64,000 bases of DNA from positions 1 through 64,000 of the forward strand of contig JAUQPB010000004.1 in the NCBI GenBank assembly GCA_030550585.1. The letters are read 5' to 3'. This DNA comes from Thermoproteota archaeon. Its GTDB lineage: Archaea > Thermoproteota > Thermoprotei_A > Sulfolobales > Ignisphaeraceae. A program made the position numbers and the translations under genes. Positions within the stretch are counted from its first letter, which is position 1. Every line of letters begins with the position of its first letter. A model generated the notes under the pieces. The model was given only the letters and a program-made list of their open reading frames with translations, was not told where the DNA came from and did no database searches. This document shows, piece by piece, positions 53,103 to 62,134 of this stretch.

Positions 53103-54293
53103 TCAAATCATCAATAAGATTGTTGTTATGCTCAATGTAATTATTATTGTCAAAACAATTGATTGTATCAGATGTTTTATGTATACGCTACCCAAACTCG
53201 ATTTGAAGTATTTGGCTGAAAGCACGAAGCATGCATGCAAAGGTGATAACATAGCGCCTGTGAAGCCTCCGAGAAAGGCAAGTGTTATTCTATAGCCTTT
53301 CAATAGTGGAAGGATAGATGGGAAGGCAAGTGTTGCAAATGTGAATTCAAATCCCGTGGCAATAACCATTAGAAATGGTATTGCAAAAACAGCTATATCA
53401 GCGTATCGATATAGATGCTGAGCTAGTTGATTTGATAAACCGGATCTTTCTATTACATTGCTGAATATCAATGACTCTATTATGAGCATTGTTATCGTTG
53501 GATCAATTGAATACTTCAATCCATTCTTAATTGCGTATTTTGATGGCTTATGGATAGCAATAAATAATATGATTGTTGTTATTAGCGATAATGGAAGAGG
53601 CATCTTCATAACCATAACCAGCATCGCTATGACTATGAAGGGCCACAGATAGAGTAATCCACTATGACTCCTATGCTTTTCTCTCTTGATACAATTACCA
53701 CTAAATGTAAGCATAATAGGCATTGACTTTATTAATCCACTGGTTAAGGCTCCGACAAATATCGGCCAATTGTAATAGAGTATATCATTAAAGCTCATAT
53801 TAAGTATAGCCGAAGCTAGTATAACAACTTGGTAAAGCGGCCATACGGTTACCCAAACATGTCTAAACCAATAGTTGAGAAATGTTTTGTCTTCAGAGCC
53901 CAATTTGCAATTAGTGTATAGAGGATCTATAATGGTTGCTGAAATATAGGCGCCAGCAGGCATTGGAAGAAGACCTATGATTGCAGGAACAGAAAAAGCT
54001 GCTAATCTAGGGCTGAGAGACTCTAGAGAAGCAACCATTTTATTGCCTATGCCACTAGATCTAAATAAGTCGGCTAGAAACATTGCTAGTATAAGAGACA
54101 AAACTGTGTTTAGAAGAGTCAAATTGAAAGAATCTTTAATTATTTCTATTATTTCCAGACCCTGCAAAGGCAAGGAGTATACTAGTATGGCTAATCCAAT
54201 TGCTATAGCAATGTTGAATCCATATAGTATTAAGATAAAGGCTGACAATGTTGAGATTATAAATAATATTATTGTTAATGACATTAATGTCAC
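53103..54293 (-). CDS. DUF401-family membrane protein (putative transporter)
   Basis: A 396-residue membrane protein with about ten helices, of the DUF401 type and akin to GntP-like permeases. Recognisable features are LLNTVLSLILAMFLADLFRSSGIG, a conserved SPRLAAFSVPAIIGLLPMPAGAYIS stretch (LLPMPAG typical of DUF401), and FTGAMLSPLHACFVLSA near the C-terminus. These suit an ion-coupled transporter of organic acids or sugar acids. It is divergent from the aldo/keto reductase at 54412, so the pair may be coregulated. Confidence 0.83.
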   Translation of the reverse strand: MTLMSLTIILFIISTLSAFILILYGFNIAIAIGLAILVYSLPLQGLEIIEIIKDSFNLTLLNTVLSLILAMFLADLFRSSGIGNKMVASLESLSPRLAAFSVPAIIGLLPMPAGAYISATIIDPLYTNCKLGSEDKTFLNYWFRHVWVTVWPLYQVVILASAILNMSFNDILYYNWPIFVGALTSGLIKSMPIMLTFSGNCIKREKHRSHSGLLYLWPFIVIAMLVMVMKMPLPLSLITTIILFIAIHKPSKYAIKNGLKYSIDPTITMLIIESLIFSNVIERSGLSNQLAQHLYRYADIAVFAIPFLMVIATGFEFTFATLAFPSILPLLKGYRITLAFLGGFTGAMLSPLHACFVLSAKYFKSSLGSVYIKHLIQSIVLTIIITLSITTILLMI

Positions 54294-54374
54294 GTGCTAA
54301 ATTCATCGTTTTATTATTTTAAATAGGAATGCAATGAAAATTTAAGCATTTATACAAGAAACGTATGATATAGT

Positions 54375-54400
54375 CTATTAACTATTAGCTATATTAATAG
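54375..54400. promoter_or_regulatory. inverted repeat before the aldo/keto reductase start
   Basis: CTATTAA (54375-54381) and TTAATAG (54394-54400) form a perfect 7-bp inverted repeat with a 12-nt gap, just before the ribosome binding site AGGTGAGG (54399-54406) and ATG 54412. It lies in the 118-bp gap between the divergent transporter and reductase genes and could be an operator, though AT-rich sequence makes chance occurrence fairly likely. Confidence 0.3.
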
Positions 54401-54411
54401 GTGAGGAAACT

Positions 54412-55443
54412 ATGCAATACACCCGTCTTGGATGGTCTGGTTTAAAAGTTTCCAGATTTTGCTTAGGAACGATGTCATTTGGTGATCCCAAGCTTCAGAC
54501 TCATGGTGGTGGATGGGTTGTTGGAAAGGAGGAGGCTTTCAAGGTTTTGAAGAAGGCCTGGGATCTCGGAATAAACTTCTTTGACACAGCTAACGTGTAT
54601 TCAAGAGGTAAGTCAGAGGAAATATTGGGCGAATTTGCGCAGGGACTTGATAGAGAGGAGGTAGTTATAGCCACAAAGGTTTACTTTCAGATAGGTTCAG
54701 GCATCAATGATTGGGGGTTGTCTAGAAAACATATTATGAGAGCTGTTAAAGAATCTTTACAGAGACTTAAAACAGATTATATAGATTTGTATCAGATTCA
54801 TAGATGGGATGATACAACACCTATCGAAGAAACACTTTCAGCACTAACTGACTTAGTTAGACAAGGTCTTGTGAGATACATTGGAGCTTCTAGTATGTGG
54901 GGATGGCAATTCGCTAAAATGTATTTTGTGGCTGAGTTTAAGGGATATGAGAAACCTGTTAGTATTCAAACGCCATATAATTTGCTTTATAGAGAAGAGG
55001 AAAGGGAGATAATACCATTTTGCAAAGCTCATAATATAGCATATATGGCATACTCACCAACTGCTGTAGGAGTGCTATCTGGTAAATACTTTAAGGATGG
55101 AAAAATAGTTGTACCGCCAGATGCTCCAGAACGGCTTAGACCAGGTGTTGGCTATTGGTATAAGATCTATGTAGAGCCGCCAGAAAATGCTGAAATACTC
55201 AAAAAAGTTATAGAGATAGCAAAAAATAAAGGTGCCACACCAACACAAATAGCATTGGCATGGCTTTTACACAAAGATGTCATCCCAATAATAGCAACCT
55301 CTAAAGTAGAGCACCTAGAAGAAGATGTTGAAGCTTTAAATATAAAGCTTAAAGAAGATGAGATAAGATATCTTGAAGAACCTTACAAACCAAAGCCTGT
55401 ACTCCATATTACGAAGGTTCAAATACCGCCAGAATTACTATAG
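54412..55443 (+). CDS. aldo/keto reductase
   Basis: NADPH-dependent aldo/keto reductase, 343 aa. The TIM barrel is intact: YTRLGWSGLKVSRFCLGTM, NFFDTANVYSRGKSEEILG (catalytic Asp and Tyr), VVIATKVYFQ (Lys), and YIDLYQIHRWDD (His). QTPYNLLYREEEREIIPF and QIALAWLLHK are further family marks. It likely reduces aldoses or keto-sugars. A ribosome binding site AGGTGAGG fixes the ATG. It is divergent to the DUF401 transporter and is followed by a T-rich terminator. Unlike the copy at 25.4-26.3 kb, this one is not frameshifted. Confidence 0.92.
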   Translation: MQYTRLGWSGLKVSRFCLGTMSFGDPKLQTHGGGWVVGKEEAFKVLKKAWDLGINFFDTANVYSRGKSEEILGEFAQGLDREEVVIATKVYFQIGSGINDWGLSRKHIMRAVKESLQRLKTDYIDLYQIHRWDDTTPIEETLSALTDLVRQGLVRYIGASSMWGWQFAKMYFVAEFKGYEKPVSIQTPYNLLYREEEREIIPFCKAHNIAYMAYSPTAVGVLSGKYFKDGKIVVPPDAPERLRPGVGYWYKIYVEPPENAEILKKVIEIAKNKGATPTQIALAWLLHKDVIPIIATSKVEHLEEDVEALNIKLKEDEIRYLEEPYKPKPVLHITKVQIPPELL

Positions 55444-55483
55444 GTGTAATATCGCATAAACTCTTGATTCATAATTTTAATCT

Positions 55484-55498
55484 CATTTTTTATTTTTA
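55484..55498 (+). terminator. T-rich terminator after the aldo/keto reductase
   Basis: CATTTTTTATTTTTA follows the stop by about 40 nt. Archaeal RNA polymerases terminate at such U-runs without a hairpin. No gene follows within 190 bp, consistent with a transcript end here. Confidence 0.5.
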
Positions 55499-55687
55499 CT
55501 TCACGAGTTATGGAATGTTCTTAAATTCAAAACGATATAGTGCAAACCATAATATTAATGATTTTGAGAAGAGGCTATAGCAATATATAAAAATTTAGCT
55601 CTAGGTTTTGTAACATAAAGTCTTTAATATAGCTCAAGGTTGCGAAACGATTCCTATTAAAACCACTGGTTGTGGTGATATATATAT

Positions 55688-57073
55688 ATGGATGGTAGTG
55701 AGAGGCTTGGCATCTACAGAGATAGAATCCTGAACGGCCCTGTAACAAAGATGCTTATATTGCTTGGCGCACCTCTTATCGTTGTTCAACTAGTCAATAT
55801 ATCTTATAATCTAGCAGATGCCTATTGGCTTTCCCAGTACTCTCCTATTCTTGTAAGCATCCCTAGGCAGATTTGGCCAACTTTCTTTCTTTTTCAGGCT
55901 CTTGCAATGGCTTTGAGTGCTGCAAACCAGACATTGATTTCGCAGTATATTGGCGCTAAAATGTTTGAAGAAGCCGCTAGAATTTCTAGGCAGTATATCA
56001 CAGTTTCGGCTGCTTTAGGGAGTTTCTTTGGGTTTTCATATTATTTGCTTAGACCTTTGATATTTGGTTCTATAACTTCTGTACCCCCAGAAATCTACAA
56101 TGATGTTTTAACCTATTCTGGAATAATATCACTAGATCTTGCGGCAAGCTATTTCGGTATATGCTTTTCAACAATTCTTCAAAGTATTGGAGATACAAAG
56201 ACACCTTCTATAGTAAACGGCGTTTCAGCTACTATAAATATTGTTTTAGATCCTTTAATGATTATGGGAATAGGCCCTTTTCCTCAGATGGGTGTGGCTG
56301 GAGCTGCTATAGCAACTGTTATATCTCGTGCAACTGGAAGTGCACTACTAGTCTATGTAACGATAAAGAGGTTGCCAGCTATAAAAAATATGTTTACAAA
56401 GAATATAGAGCCTTCATGGATAGAATCGATAACTCGTGTTGGAGGACCAATACTTCTGATGAACATCCTAAACTCACTTGCATTTACATTTCAGCTTAGA
56501 CTCGTTAACATGTTTGGCGTTGTCTCGGCAACTGCTTGGGGAATCGGGTTTACAGTTATAGATGTTGCCGATGCAACTTTGTTCGGATTAACACAGGCAA
56601 CAGCTATTACAGTTGGTCAGTGTCTTGGTGCTCAGCAAATTGGGAAGGCCAAGCAGTATGCAAACAAATCCAATGTTTTGGTCGGTTTAAGTGTCGGTTT
56701 GGGAGCGTTAATCGCATATCTAATTAAGAGAAACATAATATCCTTGTTTCTATCAAATAACGATCCGCTAGCAGACGATATATTCCTTGAAACAGAAAAC
56801 TTCTTAAACTATGCTATTCTAACCCTGCCATTCTTTGGCTTGTTCTTCGTCGGAATGTCTGTTGGGAGAGGCTCTGGACACACAGTATACCCAACTATAA
56901 TCGGTATTGTAAGGCTATGGGTAATAAGAATAGGTTTTGGATACATCTTGTCGCTGTCACTAGGATCGACAGGAATATGGATTGCATTTGCATTGAGCAA
57001 CATATTCTCAGGCATAGCCTCTTTACTATGGGTTCTTAAGGGGTCTTGGGCAAAGCCTATCATAAAAACATAG
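55688..57073 (+). CDS. MATE-family multidrug/cation efflux protein
   Basis: Multidrug and toxic compound extrusion transporter, 461 aa, with about twelve membrane helices in two pseudo-repeats. NRPVTKMLILLGAPLIVVQL-like start (GPVTKMLILLGAPL), NLADAYWLSQYSP, NQTLISQYIGAK and the second-half equivalents ATAITVGQCLGAQQIG and GRGSGHTVYPT are the family marks. It exports organic cations or other compounds coupled to Na+ or H+. A TATA-like AATATATAAAAATTT at about 55579-55593 is about 100 nt before ATG 55688. Its stop abuts the stop of the convergent thioredoxin-like gene. Confidence 0.9.
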   Translation: MDGSERLGIYRDRILNGPVTKMLILLGAPLIVVQLVNISYNLADAYWLSQYSPILVSIPRQIWPTFFLFQALAMALSAANQTLISQYIGAKMFEEAARISRQYITVSAALGSFFGFSYYLLRPLIFGSITSVPPEIYNDVLTYSGIISLDLAASYFGICFSTILQSIGDTKTPSIVNGVSATINIVLDPLMIMGIGPFPQMGVAGAAIATVISRATGSALLVYVTIKRLPAIKNMFTKNIEPSWIESITRVGGPILLMNILNSLAFTFQLRLVNMFGVVSATAWGIGFTVIDVADATLFGLTQATAITVGQCLGAQQIGKAKQYANKSNVLVGLSVGLGALIAYLIKRNIISLFLSNNDPLADDIFLETENFLNYAILTLPFFGLFFVGMSVGRGSGHTVYPTIIGIVRLWVIRIGFGYILSLSLGSTGIWIAFALSNIFSGIASLLWVLKGSWAKPIIKT

Positions 57074-57074
57074 C

Positions 57075-57629
57075 TCAATACTCAACCTTATTGGTGTCAA
57101 GCCAGTAAACAGTGAAAATACCCGCATAATTCTGCTTAAAGAATGTGTACATGTTATGACAATGAGGGCACGTGGTCAAACCGAACATTATAATGTGCGG
57201 ACCGCTTCCACTTACAATACTCTTCAGCAATTCGTTTAACCTACTTTCATTTATATTCACATAACCTATTACAGTCTGTCCAGTATAAACAGGTATCTGT
57301 ACCACTCCAGCGCTCTTCTTGGCTTGTAAAGACAATATAGAGTCCCAGAAGGTTTTGTTCACTATTTCACCTATTTCAATTGCTGTTACAGTATTGTTGT
57401 TCACTATAACGATATGTGGAACTACATAGACAAGGCTTTCTTGTATGTTGCTTGACAGTTCTGCTTCTACCAAAGCTTGCCAGAAAGCTTTGTATGCGTT
57501 GTTAGTTGTGTTAGCTGTGTTATGAAGAGAGAGAAGAATCCATATGACTGCGATAACAGCTATTATTGCTATCAAGGATATGATTAATGGTCTAGCCTTG
57601 CTTTTCTTTCTAATCCTAGCTTTTTTCAT
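57075..57629 (-). CDS. membrane-anchored thioredoxin-like protein, apparently short at the C-terminus
   Basis: A 184-residue protein. A basic start (KKARIRKKSKARP) and membrane helix (LIISLIAIIAVIAVIWILLSL) anchor it, and an ectodomain of about 100 residues follows. HIIMFGLTTCPHCHNMYTFF at 145-164 is a thioredoxin-type CPHC redox motif (154-157). Only about 27 residues follow it (ending TNKVEY), whereas a full thioredoxin fold has 60-70 more. The stop is 1 nt from the end of the MATE gene. So the domain may be truncated. It starts at ATG 57629; the frame also opens upstream, but it would run through the Mrp gene. Confidence 0.7.
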   Translation of the reverse strand: MKKARIRKKSKARPLIISLIAIIAVIAVIWILLSLHNTANTTNNAYKAFWQALVEAELSSNIQESLVYVVPHIVIVNNNTVTAIEIGEIVNKTFWDSILSLQAKKSAGVVQIPVYTGQTVIGYVNINESRLNELLKSIVSGSGPHIIMFGLTTCPHCHNMYTFFKQNYAGIFTVYWLDTNKVEY

Positions 57630-57747
57630 TGGTTTTGACCCTGGATAGGTTTCACATCTCCAGATAATAACATTATGTGTTCGTGTGTCACATTGCAATA
57701 GCTTAATATTTTGTGGTAGAGTTTCGTGCTGTAGGGTTGGAAGATAT

Positions 57748-58536
57748 ATGATGAGAGCAGATCTCAGAAATCTTAAAGATGTTAGGAACATTGTTGCAGT
57801 TATGAGTGGGAAGGGTGGTGTTGGAAAGTCGTTTGTATCAGCGGCATTGGCAATAGCTTTTAGAGAGCTTGGCTATAGCGTTGCTATACTCGATGCGGAT
57901 ATACATGGGCCTAGCATTCCCTGGATGCTAGGTGTCGAGTCAGGGTCTATGGGAGCCTCAATAGATGGGAGCATAGTACCTTTAGATGTAGACGGTATTG
58001 CAGTGGCTTCATTCGAGCTTTTGCTACCGTCGAGAGAGAGCCCCATTGTTTGGAGGGGCCCTTTAAAGACTAGGGCTATACTCGAGCTTGTATCTAAAAC
58101 TAGTTGGGGCTACAGAGACTTTATGGTTGTTGACATGCCTCCTGGGACGGGAGACGAGCATTTGACAATAGCCCAGTTCCTCAAACCCTTTGTCAAGGGA
58201 GCTGTCCTAGTTCTGACGCCAGGTGACCTAGTTCTCCATGTTGTTAGAAAGGCTAGGGAGTTCCTGAAGGGGGTTGGCATAGATCTTTTAGGGGCTATAG
58301 TAAACATGGCCTACTTTAGATGCCCGGTTTGCGGAACCATCCACAAAATATTTGGCGAATACAGTGCAGAGGACATTCAAATACTTGCTGAGATACCGAT
58401 AAAACCGGAGCTGGCACAAGCTATAAACAGGGGGGAGATAATCAAATATTTGAAGAGCTTTGATAGAGAATTGCTCGAAACATTTATTGAGGTTGCAAAA
58501 AAGATTGCAAGTAAGGTTGCTCCCTCAACCACATAG
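57748..58536 (+). CDS. Mrp/NBP35-family Fe-S cluster carrier ATPase
   Basis: P-loop ATPase of the Mrp/NBP35 group, about 262 aa, that carries [4Fe-4S] clusters to targets. SGKGGVGKSFV is the deviant Walker A, DADIHGPSIP switch I, and DMPPGTGDEHL switch II. FRCPVCGTIH supplies the CxxC ligand pair of the bridging cluster. ATG 57748 or 57751 begins MRADLRNL; the longer frame from 57685 overlaps the divergent thioredoxin-like gene and has no family sequence. It may receive clusters made by the isc operon at 1.5-3.5 kb. Confidence 0.9.
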   Translation: MMRADLRNLKDVRNIVAVMSGKGGVGKSFVSAALAIAFRELGYSVAILDADIHGPSIPWMLGVESGSMGASIDGSIVPLDVDGIAVASFELLLPSRESPIVWRGPLKTRAILELVSKTSWGYRDFMVVDMPPGTGDEHLTIAQFLKPFVKGAVLVLTPGDLVLHVVRKAREFLKGVGIDLLGAIVNMAYFRCPVCGTIHKIFGEYSAEDIQILAEIPIKPELAQAINRGEIIKYLKSFDRELLETFIEVAKKIASKVAPSTT

Positions 58537-58570
58537 CAAATTTTCCAATACCATCCATTTTTAAACAATG

Positions 58571-59230
58571 CTATGCAGATTCCTCGAATTCCTTATATAT
58601 ATCTGCAAACCTTCTTATTAGCGGGGACTGCCTGATTATATCCATGGCGCTCCTCGGCTTCTTTGCAAAGAGTATCTCATAGATGTTTTGGTGCCTGTAC
58701 AGTGTAGCTGCAATACATTTTGTTAGGGTAAGTACCGATGTTGGTGATAGTGGATCTGAGGCAAAGGTCTCTAGACAGTCTTTGAAGTATGGATTTTCGA
58801 AGATGGCTATCTTGGCCATTGTGACCACATTGATTCTGAGAATAACTCTATCGCTGTATGCACCCTCGAGATATATCCTCAAAACATGGCTTCTAGGAGT
58901 AATACCGCAGTTGACAAGATCGCAGTCAAGCACATCAACATATGTATTCGTGTTTTCAATTCTATACGCCTCCTCAATACCGTGATAGAGAAACAGTTTG
59001 AAAGAACCGAACTTGCTACGGTAGATCTCAACACCGTTATACCTGTTTATAATATTCTCTATAGCCCTCCAAAAACTTGTCTTTGCAGAATAGTTGTGCA
59101 GCCCATAGCTATCCAACATACCCGATGTCAGGCATGGAGGGTCTAAACAGCGAAGATTATACTTAACACAGTTAATTGTCTGGTCATAAACACCTCTAGC
59201 CACTATCTTCACAATATCCACTATCTTCAC
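58571..59230 (-). CDS. hypothetical protein
   Basis: Unrecognised 219-residue soluble protein, GTG start at 59230. It has eight cysteines, several in pairs (NCVKYNLRCLDPPCLTSG and LDCDLVNCG), and no membrane segment. Secondary structure looks mixed, with a helical end (RRFADIYKEFEESA). The 5' end has a short repeat in DNA (GTGAAGATAGTGG occurs twice within 25 bp), which leaves start choice open (GTG 59230, ATG alternatives downstream). It converges on the Mrp gene with 34 bp between stops. No functional claim can be made. Confidence 0.6.
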   Translation of the reverse strand: MKIVDIVKIVARGVYDQTINCVKYNLRCLDPPCLTSGMLDSYGLHNYSAKTSFWRAIENIINRYNGVEIYRSKFGSFKLFLYHGIEEAYRIENTNTYVDVLDCDLVNCGITPRSHVLRIYLEGAYSDRVILRINVVTMAKIAIFENPYFKDCLETFASDPLSPTSVLTLTKCIAATLYRHQNIYEILFAKKPRSAMDIIRQSPLIRRFADIYKEFEESA

Positions 59231-59544
59231 TTTTCAAACCCAGTAAAATTTCTCTTGAAGCAGTTTTATAAACTTCTATGGAATGCTCTCCAAAGCTCTA
59301 GTAATACAGTTATTGGAAACACAAATTCATTTTAATTTGAAAACCATTTAGTAGCTTAAAAATGTTAGAATGTGGTTAGACTATGTGGTCTCACTTAAAG
59401 TGCCAGTTAAAGTTTTTTGTTTAGACCAAAGCGACACTGGTTTGGTGATCGAATAGACAAAGCATGTTTAGCATCGCCTCTGAGGTATATGGTGGCGGAA
59501 TAAGGACGATGCTATATATGGTGAAGCATATCAACATAGTTAAA
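59231..59544. other. 314-bp intergenic region with possible glycosyltransferase-like remnant
   Basis: No intact gene. On the forward strand 59464-59607 reads SIASEVYGGGIRTMLYMVKH from an ATG and stops inside the next gene's 3' end; a preceding frame gives VVSLKVPVKVFCLDQSDTG. The GGGIRTMLY stretch looks like the start of a GT-B glycosyltransferase. The remainder, which would carry most of such an enzyme, is missing. The evidence is weak. Confidence 0.25.
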
Positions 59545-60648
59545 TCAAGCTATTTGCTCTTTCTCCTCAACAAGCTTTTCATGCAGAATTGTTGTCAATG
59601 CTATTAGAGCTGATGAGAGTGCATACTCTGTTGAGATCACTATGCCGGGCGCCACATCTAGTACAAAGTTTGCGTATCTGAAGAGGCTTGTTGGAACACC
59701 CTCTCTAGCGCCAATCATGATATTGATTCTTTTCCCTTTTTTCAGCGAGCTCATTACAAATTCTGCAACCTCGTTTGACACCCTTGAAATAGGCTCTCCC
59801 TCTGGCTCGAATATTATTAGCGGTTCGCCTATTCTCGACCTAACGAACTGGTACATGTCTTGGACCATGACCTTGGTTTTCACAACCTCTCTTCCATAGC
59901 TCTTTCTCTGTATCTCATATCTCGATTCTATCCCTTCGAACAGCCCCCTCAAAAAGTTGTATAGGCTGTAGGCATCGACAGGGCCTATTGGTGCTACAAC
60001 AAGTTCTCCAACCTCGTAGGTCTGCACCTCCCTACCTATTCTAGTCCCAAATGTGTATGCTGCATCGGCGGGGCCTAGATATGGCTCGTGAGCAACAACA
60101 AGCTTGTTGAATATTCTGTGCATGGGGTATTTATAGGGCTTCATCTTCTTGTAGAACTCGCTGCCCGGAACAATGCTTATATATGCATAGTCCTTGATTA
60201 TCTGAATCACAATAACCTTATCAGGGTTCTCCAGATCCACCCTGGCATTGGTCATCTCCTTTACAGTTGCCCCGACAGCCACATTGACATCTATGCTTGT
60301 GAAGCTGTGTGTGCCCCTTCTAGTTGTTCTAACAGCAAAGCTGTCGCTAGGGGATATGAGGTTCTTCACAACGCTTTTCACAGCATCTACAATGCTATTG
60401 ACATCGGCTTTCGAACATGTTAAAACGGTATAGATTTTCTCTGCTTCTGGAACCCTTCTTCTAATCTCTTCTGCAAAAACGCTCTTGTCCCTAACGCCAT
60501 AGACGATGACGAGACCCATGAAATTGTCGGGGGCTGGAACAGCCTTTGCATTGGGATCCAGCTCCGCTATGTATGAGGCTACTACCCTCTCCATGCCAAG
60601 CCTACAAGTAACTATTATGTCTACACAGCCCTCGTAATCAAATCGCAT
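59545..60648 (-). CDS. THUMP-domain SPOUT RNA methylase-like protein
   Basis: About 367 residues. The N-terminal part (to about 180) is a THUMP-containing region: DIIVTCRLGMERVVASYIAEL, then KIYTVLTCSKADVNSIVDAV and FAVRTTRRGTHSFTSIDVN, the RNA-binding domain of tRNA-modifying enzymes. The C-terminal part resembles a SPOUT fold: GPVDAYSLYNFLRGLFEG, INIMIGAREGVPTSLFRYAN and VLDVAPGIVISTEYALSSALIAL. This THUMP-SPOUT architecture is archaeal (COG1818-like). It likely modifies tRNA or rRNA. ATG 60648 is chosen over TTG 60657. Confidence 0.8.
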   Translation of the reverse strand: MRFDYEGCVDIIVTCRLGMERVVASYIAELDPNAKAVPAPDNFMGLVIVYGVRDKSVFAEEIRRRVPEAEKIYTVLTCSKADVNSIVDAVKSVVKNLISPSDSFAVRTTRRGTHSFTSIDVNVAVGATVKEMTNARVDLENPDKVIVIQIIKDYAYISIVPGSEFYKKMKPYKYPMHRIFNKLVVAHEPYLGPADAAYTFGTRIGREVQTYEVGELVVAPIGPVDAYSLYNFLRGLFEGIESRYEIQRKSYGREVVKTKVMVQDMYQFVRSRIGEPLIIFEPEGEPISRVSNEVAEFVMSSLKKGKRINIMIGAREGVPTSLFRYANFVLDVAPGIVISTEYALSSALIALTTILHEKLVEEKEQIA

Positions 60649-60755
60649 TTTAGCCAACCCAAGCAGACAACGCTGTATACCGGTTTAATGCTTCTACTAC
60701 TAAAAGATTTAAAAATGTGGAGAACACACAGTACTACTGGGTAGGGGGTCTGTAT

Positions 60756-61247
60756 ATGGTTATAACAATCAGGAGGCTTATCCAAATTATCGCCTCATTT
60801 AAAGATAGGGAGTTCTCCCTTGAAGACCTCATCTCTAGAGGTAACATATCTCCCAATACTGCAAAGAGGTATGTAAGAGAGATGCTGAGGCAGGGCCTGA
60901 TTAGAGAGGTCGGATATAACAAGTATGTGGTTTCTGACAAAGCAACAATATATATGGAGGCTTTTGACACAGCCAAAAAGTTTGTTGAGGAAAGACTTGC
61001 ATATATATTCACAGACGAGAAGGATTCCCCGCTACCACTGAAAATAGATAGCATTGAAAAACTGTATATAGCGATAAAACATGGTTTTATACCAGAAAAG
61101 GATGTTATGAGACATATAGAGAAGGGCTATCTACCAAAATGGCTTTCTGAAACGCTAGGCGCTAAAATGCTTGCCCAAAAGCTTCAGCAATGTAAAAGTG
61201 TGGGCGAGGTTATAAAGATATTGGAAGAGTATATGAAATTAGCTTAG
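60756..61247 (+). CDS. winged-helix transcription factor-like protein
   Basis: A 163-residue protein. Residues 1-70 form a winged helix-turn-helix (IRRLIQIIASFKDREFSLEDL, NTAKRYVREMLRQGLIREV, then a wing NKYVVSD). The C-terminal 90 residues are helical (DTAKKFVEERLAYIF, then KLYIAIKHGFIPEKDVMRHI) and may bind a ligand or mediate dimerisation. ATG 60756 is chosen, with a G-rich GGGGGT just upstream; a GTG at 60717 is open. It is divergent from the THUMP-SPOUT gene. No target is evident. Confidence 0.7.
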   Translation: MVITIRRLIQIIASFKDREFSLEDLISRGNISPNTAKRYVREMLRQGLIREVGYNKYVVSDKATIYMEAFDTAKKFVEERLAYIFTDEKDSPLPLKIDSIEKLYIAIKHGFIPEKDVMRHIEKGYLPKWLSETLGAKMLAQKLQQCKSVGEVIKILEEYMKLA

Positions 61248-61332
61248 ATTTGCCCAAAGCTTCTACGACAATATCTTTGCAATTTATTTAGCGATACAGT
61301 ACCGTGTGTTTGACCATCCTCTATTTTGTTTG

Positions 61333-62055
61333 TTACGGCTTGACAGTATAATATAACCTCTTTTTGTTTCTTCCCTTGTTTTCTGCCTTCAGAAAGACTA
61401 TCTCCCCTATCTCCCTCGTGTTTCTCACATGAGGCCCTCCATCTGCTTGTATGTCAACCCCTGGTATCTCAACTATTCTGAGAACATCTATCTCAGGCGG
61501 CATTCTAGACGCTAGCTTCACTATCCCCGGTATCTTCATAGCCTCTTCCCTCTTCAGCCAGTATATCTTGACCTCGATCCCCTGCTGAACAACCTGGTTA
61601 GCTTTATTCACAGCATCTTTAAATATTTCTGGATTGAATTGCTCCAAGCTGTAGTCGTCATATGCCTTCTCTGGGTCTATGTTACCGCCTGTAATCAGCG
61701 CTCCATAATCTCTATACATAATTGCTGAGAGTATGTGTGCAGCTGTGTGCATTCTCATTATTCTGTATCTCCTATCCCAGTCTATAACACCTCTAACCTC
61801 ATCACCGGCAACAATATCGTGGTTTTCGGACTCTAGATAGTGTAGAACCTCGCCACTATCCTTATCCATGACAACTTTAACAACCCTATAGCCCTTACCG
61901 CCCTTGTAGATATAGCCAGTATCATGCTCCAAGCCACCGCTTCGAGGGTTGAAAGCTGTTTTATCTAAGACTATAACCTCTTTATCAACTCTTTTCACAG
62001 TTGCTGTAAACTCTTTCAAGTAGCTATCTTTTTGGTATAGCAAATCTGTAGCCAC
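61333..62055 (-). CDS. alaX: AlaX-type alanyl-tRNA editing protein
   Basis: Trans-editing protein that hydrolyses Ser- or Gly-mischarged tRNA-Ala, AlaX-M size (240 aa). LYQKDSYLKEFTATV starts the glycine-rich barrel domain (TAFNPRSGGLEHDTG), and the editing core has MHTAAHILSA (HxxxH zinc ligands) and ADGGPHVRNTREIG. In most relatives the third ligand is Cys in CGGTH; here the position reads DGGPH, so Asp may take its place. GTG 62055 (SVATDLLYQ context) is chosen over longer starts. The shared TATA at 62094-62104 fits. Confidence 0.85.
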   Translation of the reverse strand: MATDLLYQKDSYLKEFTATVKRVDKEVIVLDKTAFNPRSGGLEHDTGYIYKGGKGYRVVKVVMDKDSGEVLHYLESENHDIVAGDEVRGVIDWDRRYRIMRMHTAAHILSAIMYRDYGALITGGNIDPEKAYDDYSLEQFNPEIFKDAVNKANQVVQQGIEVKIYWLKREEAMKIPGIVKLASRMPPEIDVLRIVEIPGVDIQADGGPHVRNTREIGEIVFLKAENKGRNKKRLYYTVKP

Positions 62056-62093
62056 AGAAAGTCGCCTAGAGATAGGGTATTCAGTACAGCAAA

Positions 62094-62104
62094 GTTTATA
62101 TAGA
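62094..62104. promoter_or_regulatory. shared bidirectional TATA between alaX and the encapsulin gene
   Basis: GTTTATATAGA on the forward strand has a symmetric TATATA core. On the reverse strand it lies about 40 nt from alaX GTG 62055; on the forward strand about 35 nt from the encapsulin ATG 62135. Both fit archaeal spacing to a short-leader start. One TBP site may serve both genes, so they could compete for the promoter. Confidence 0.4.
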
Positions 62105-62134
62105 TGCTTCGCCCTTAACTCTTTGGTGCTGTAT

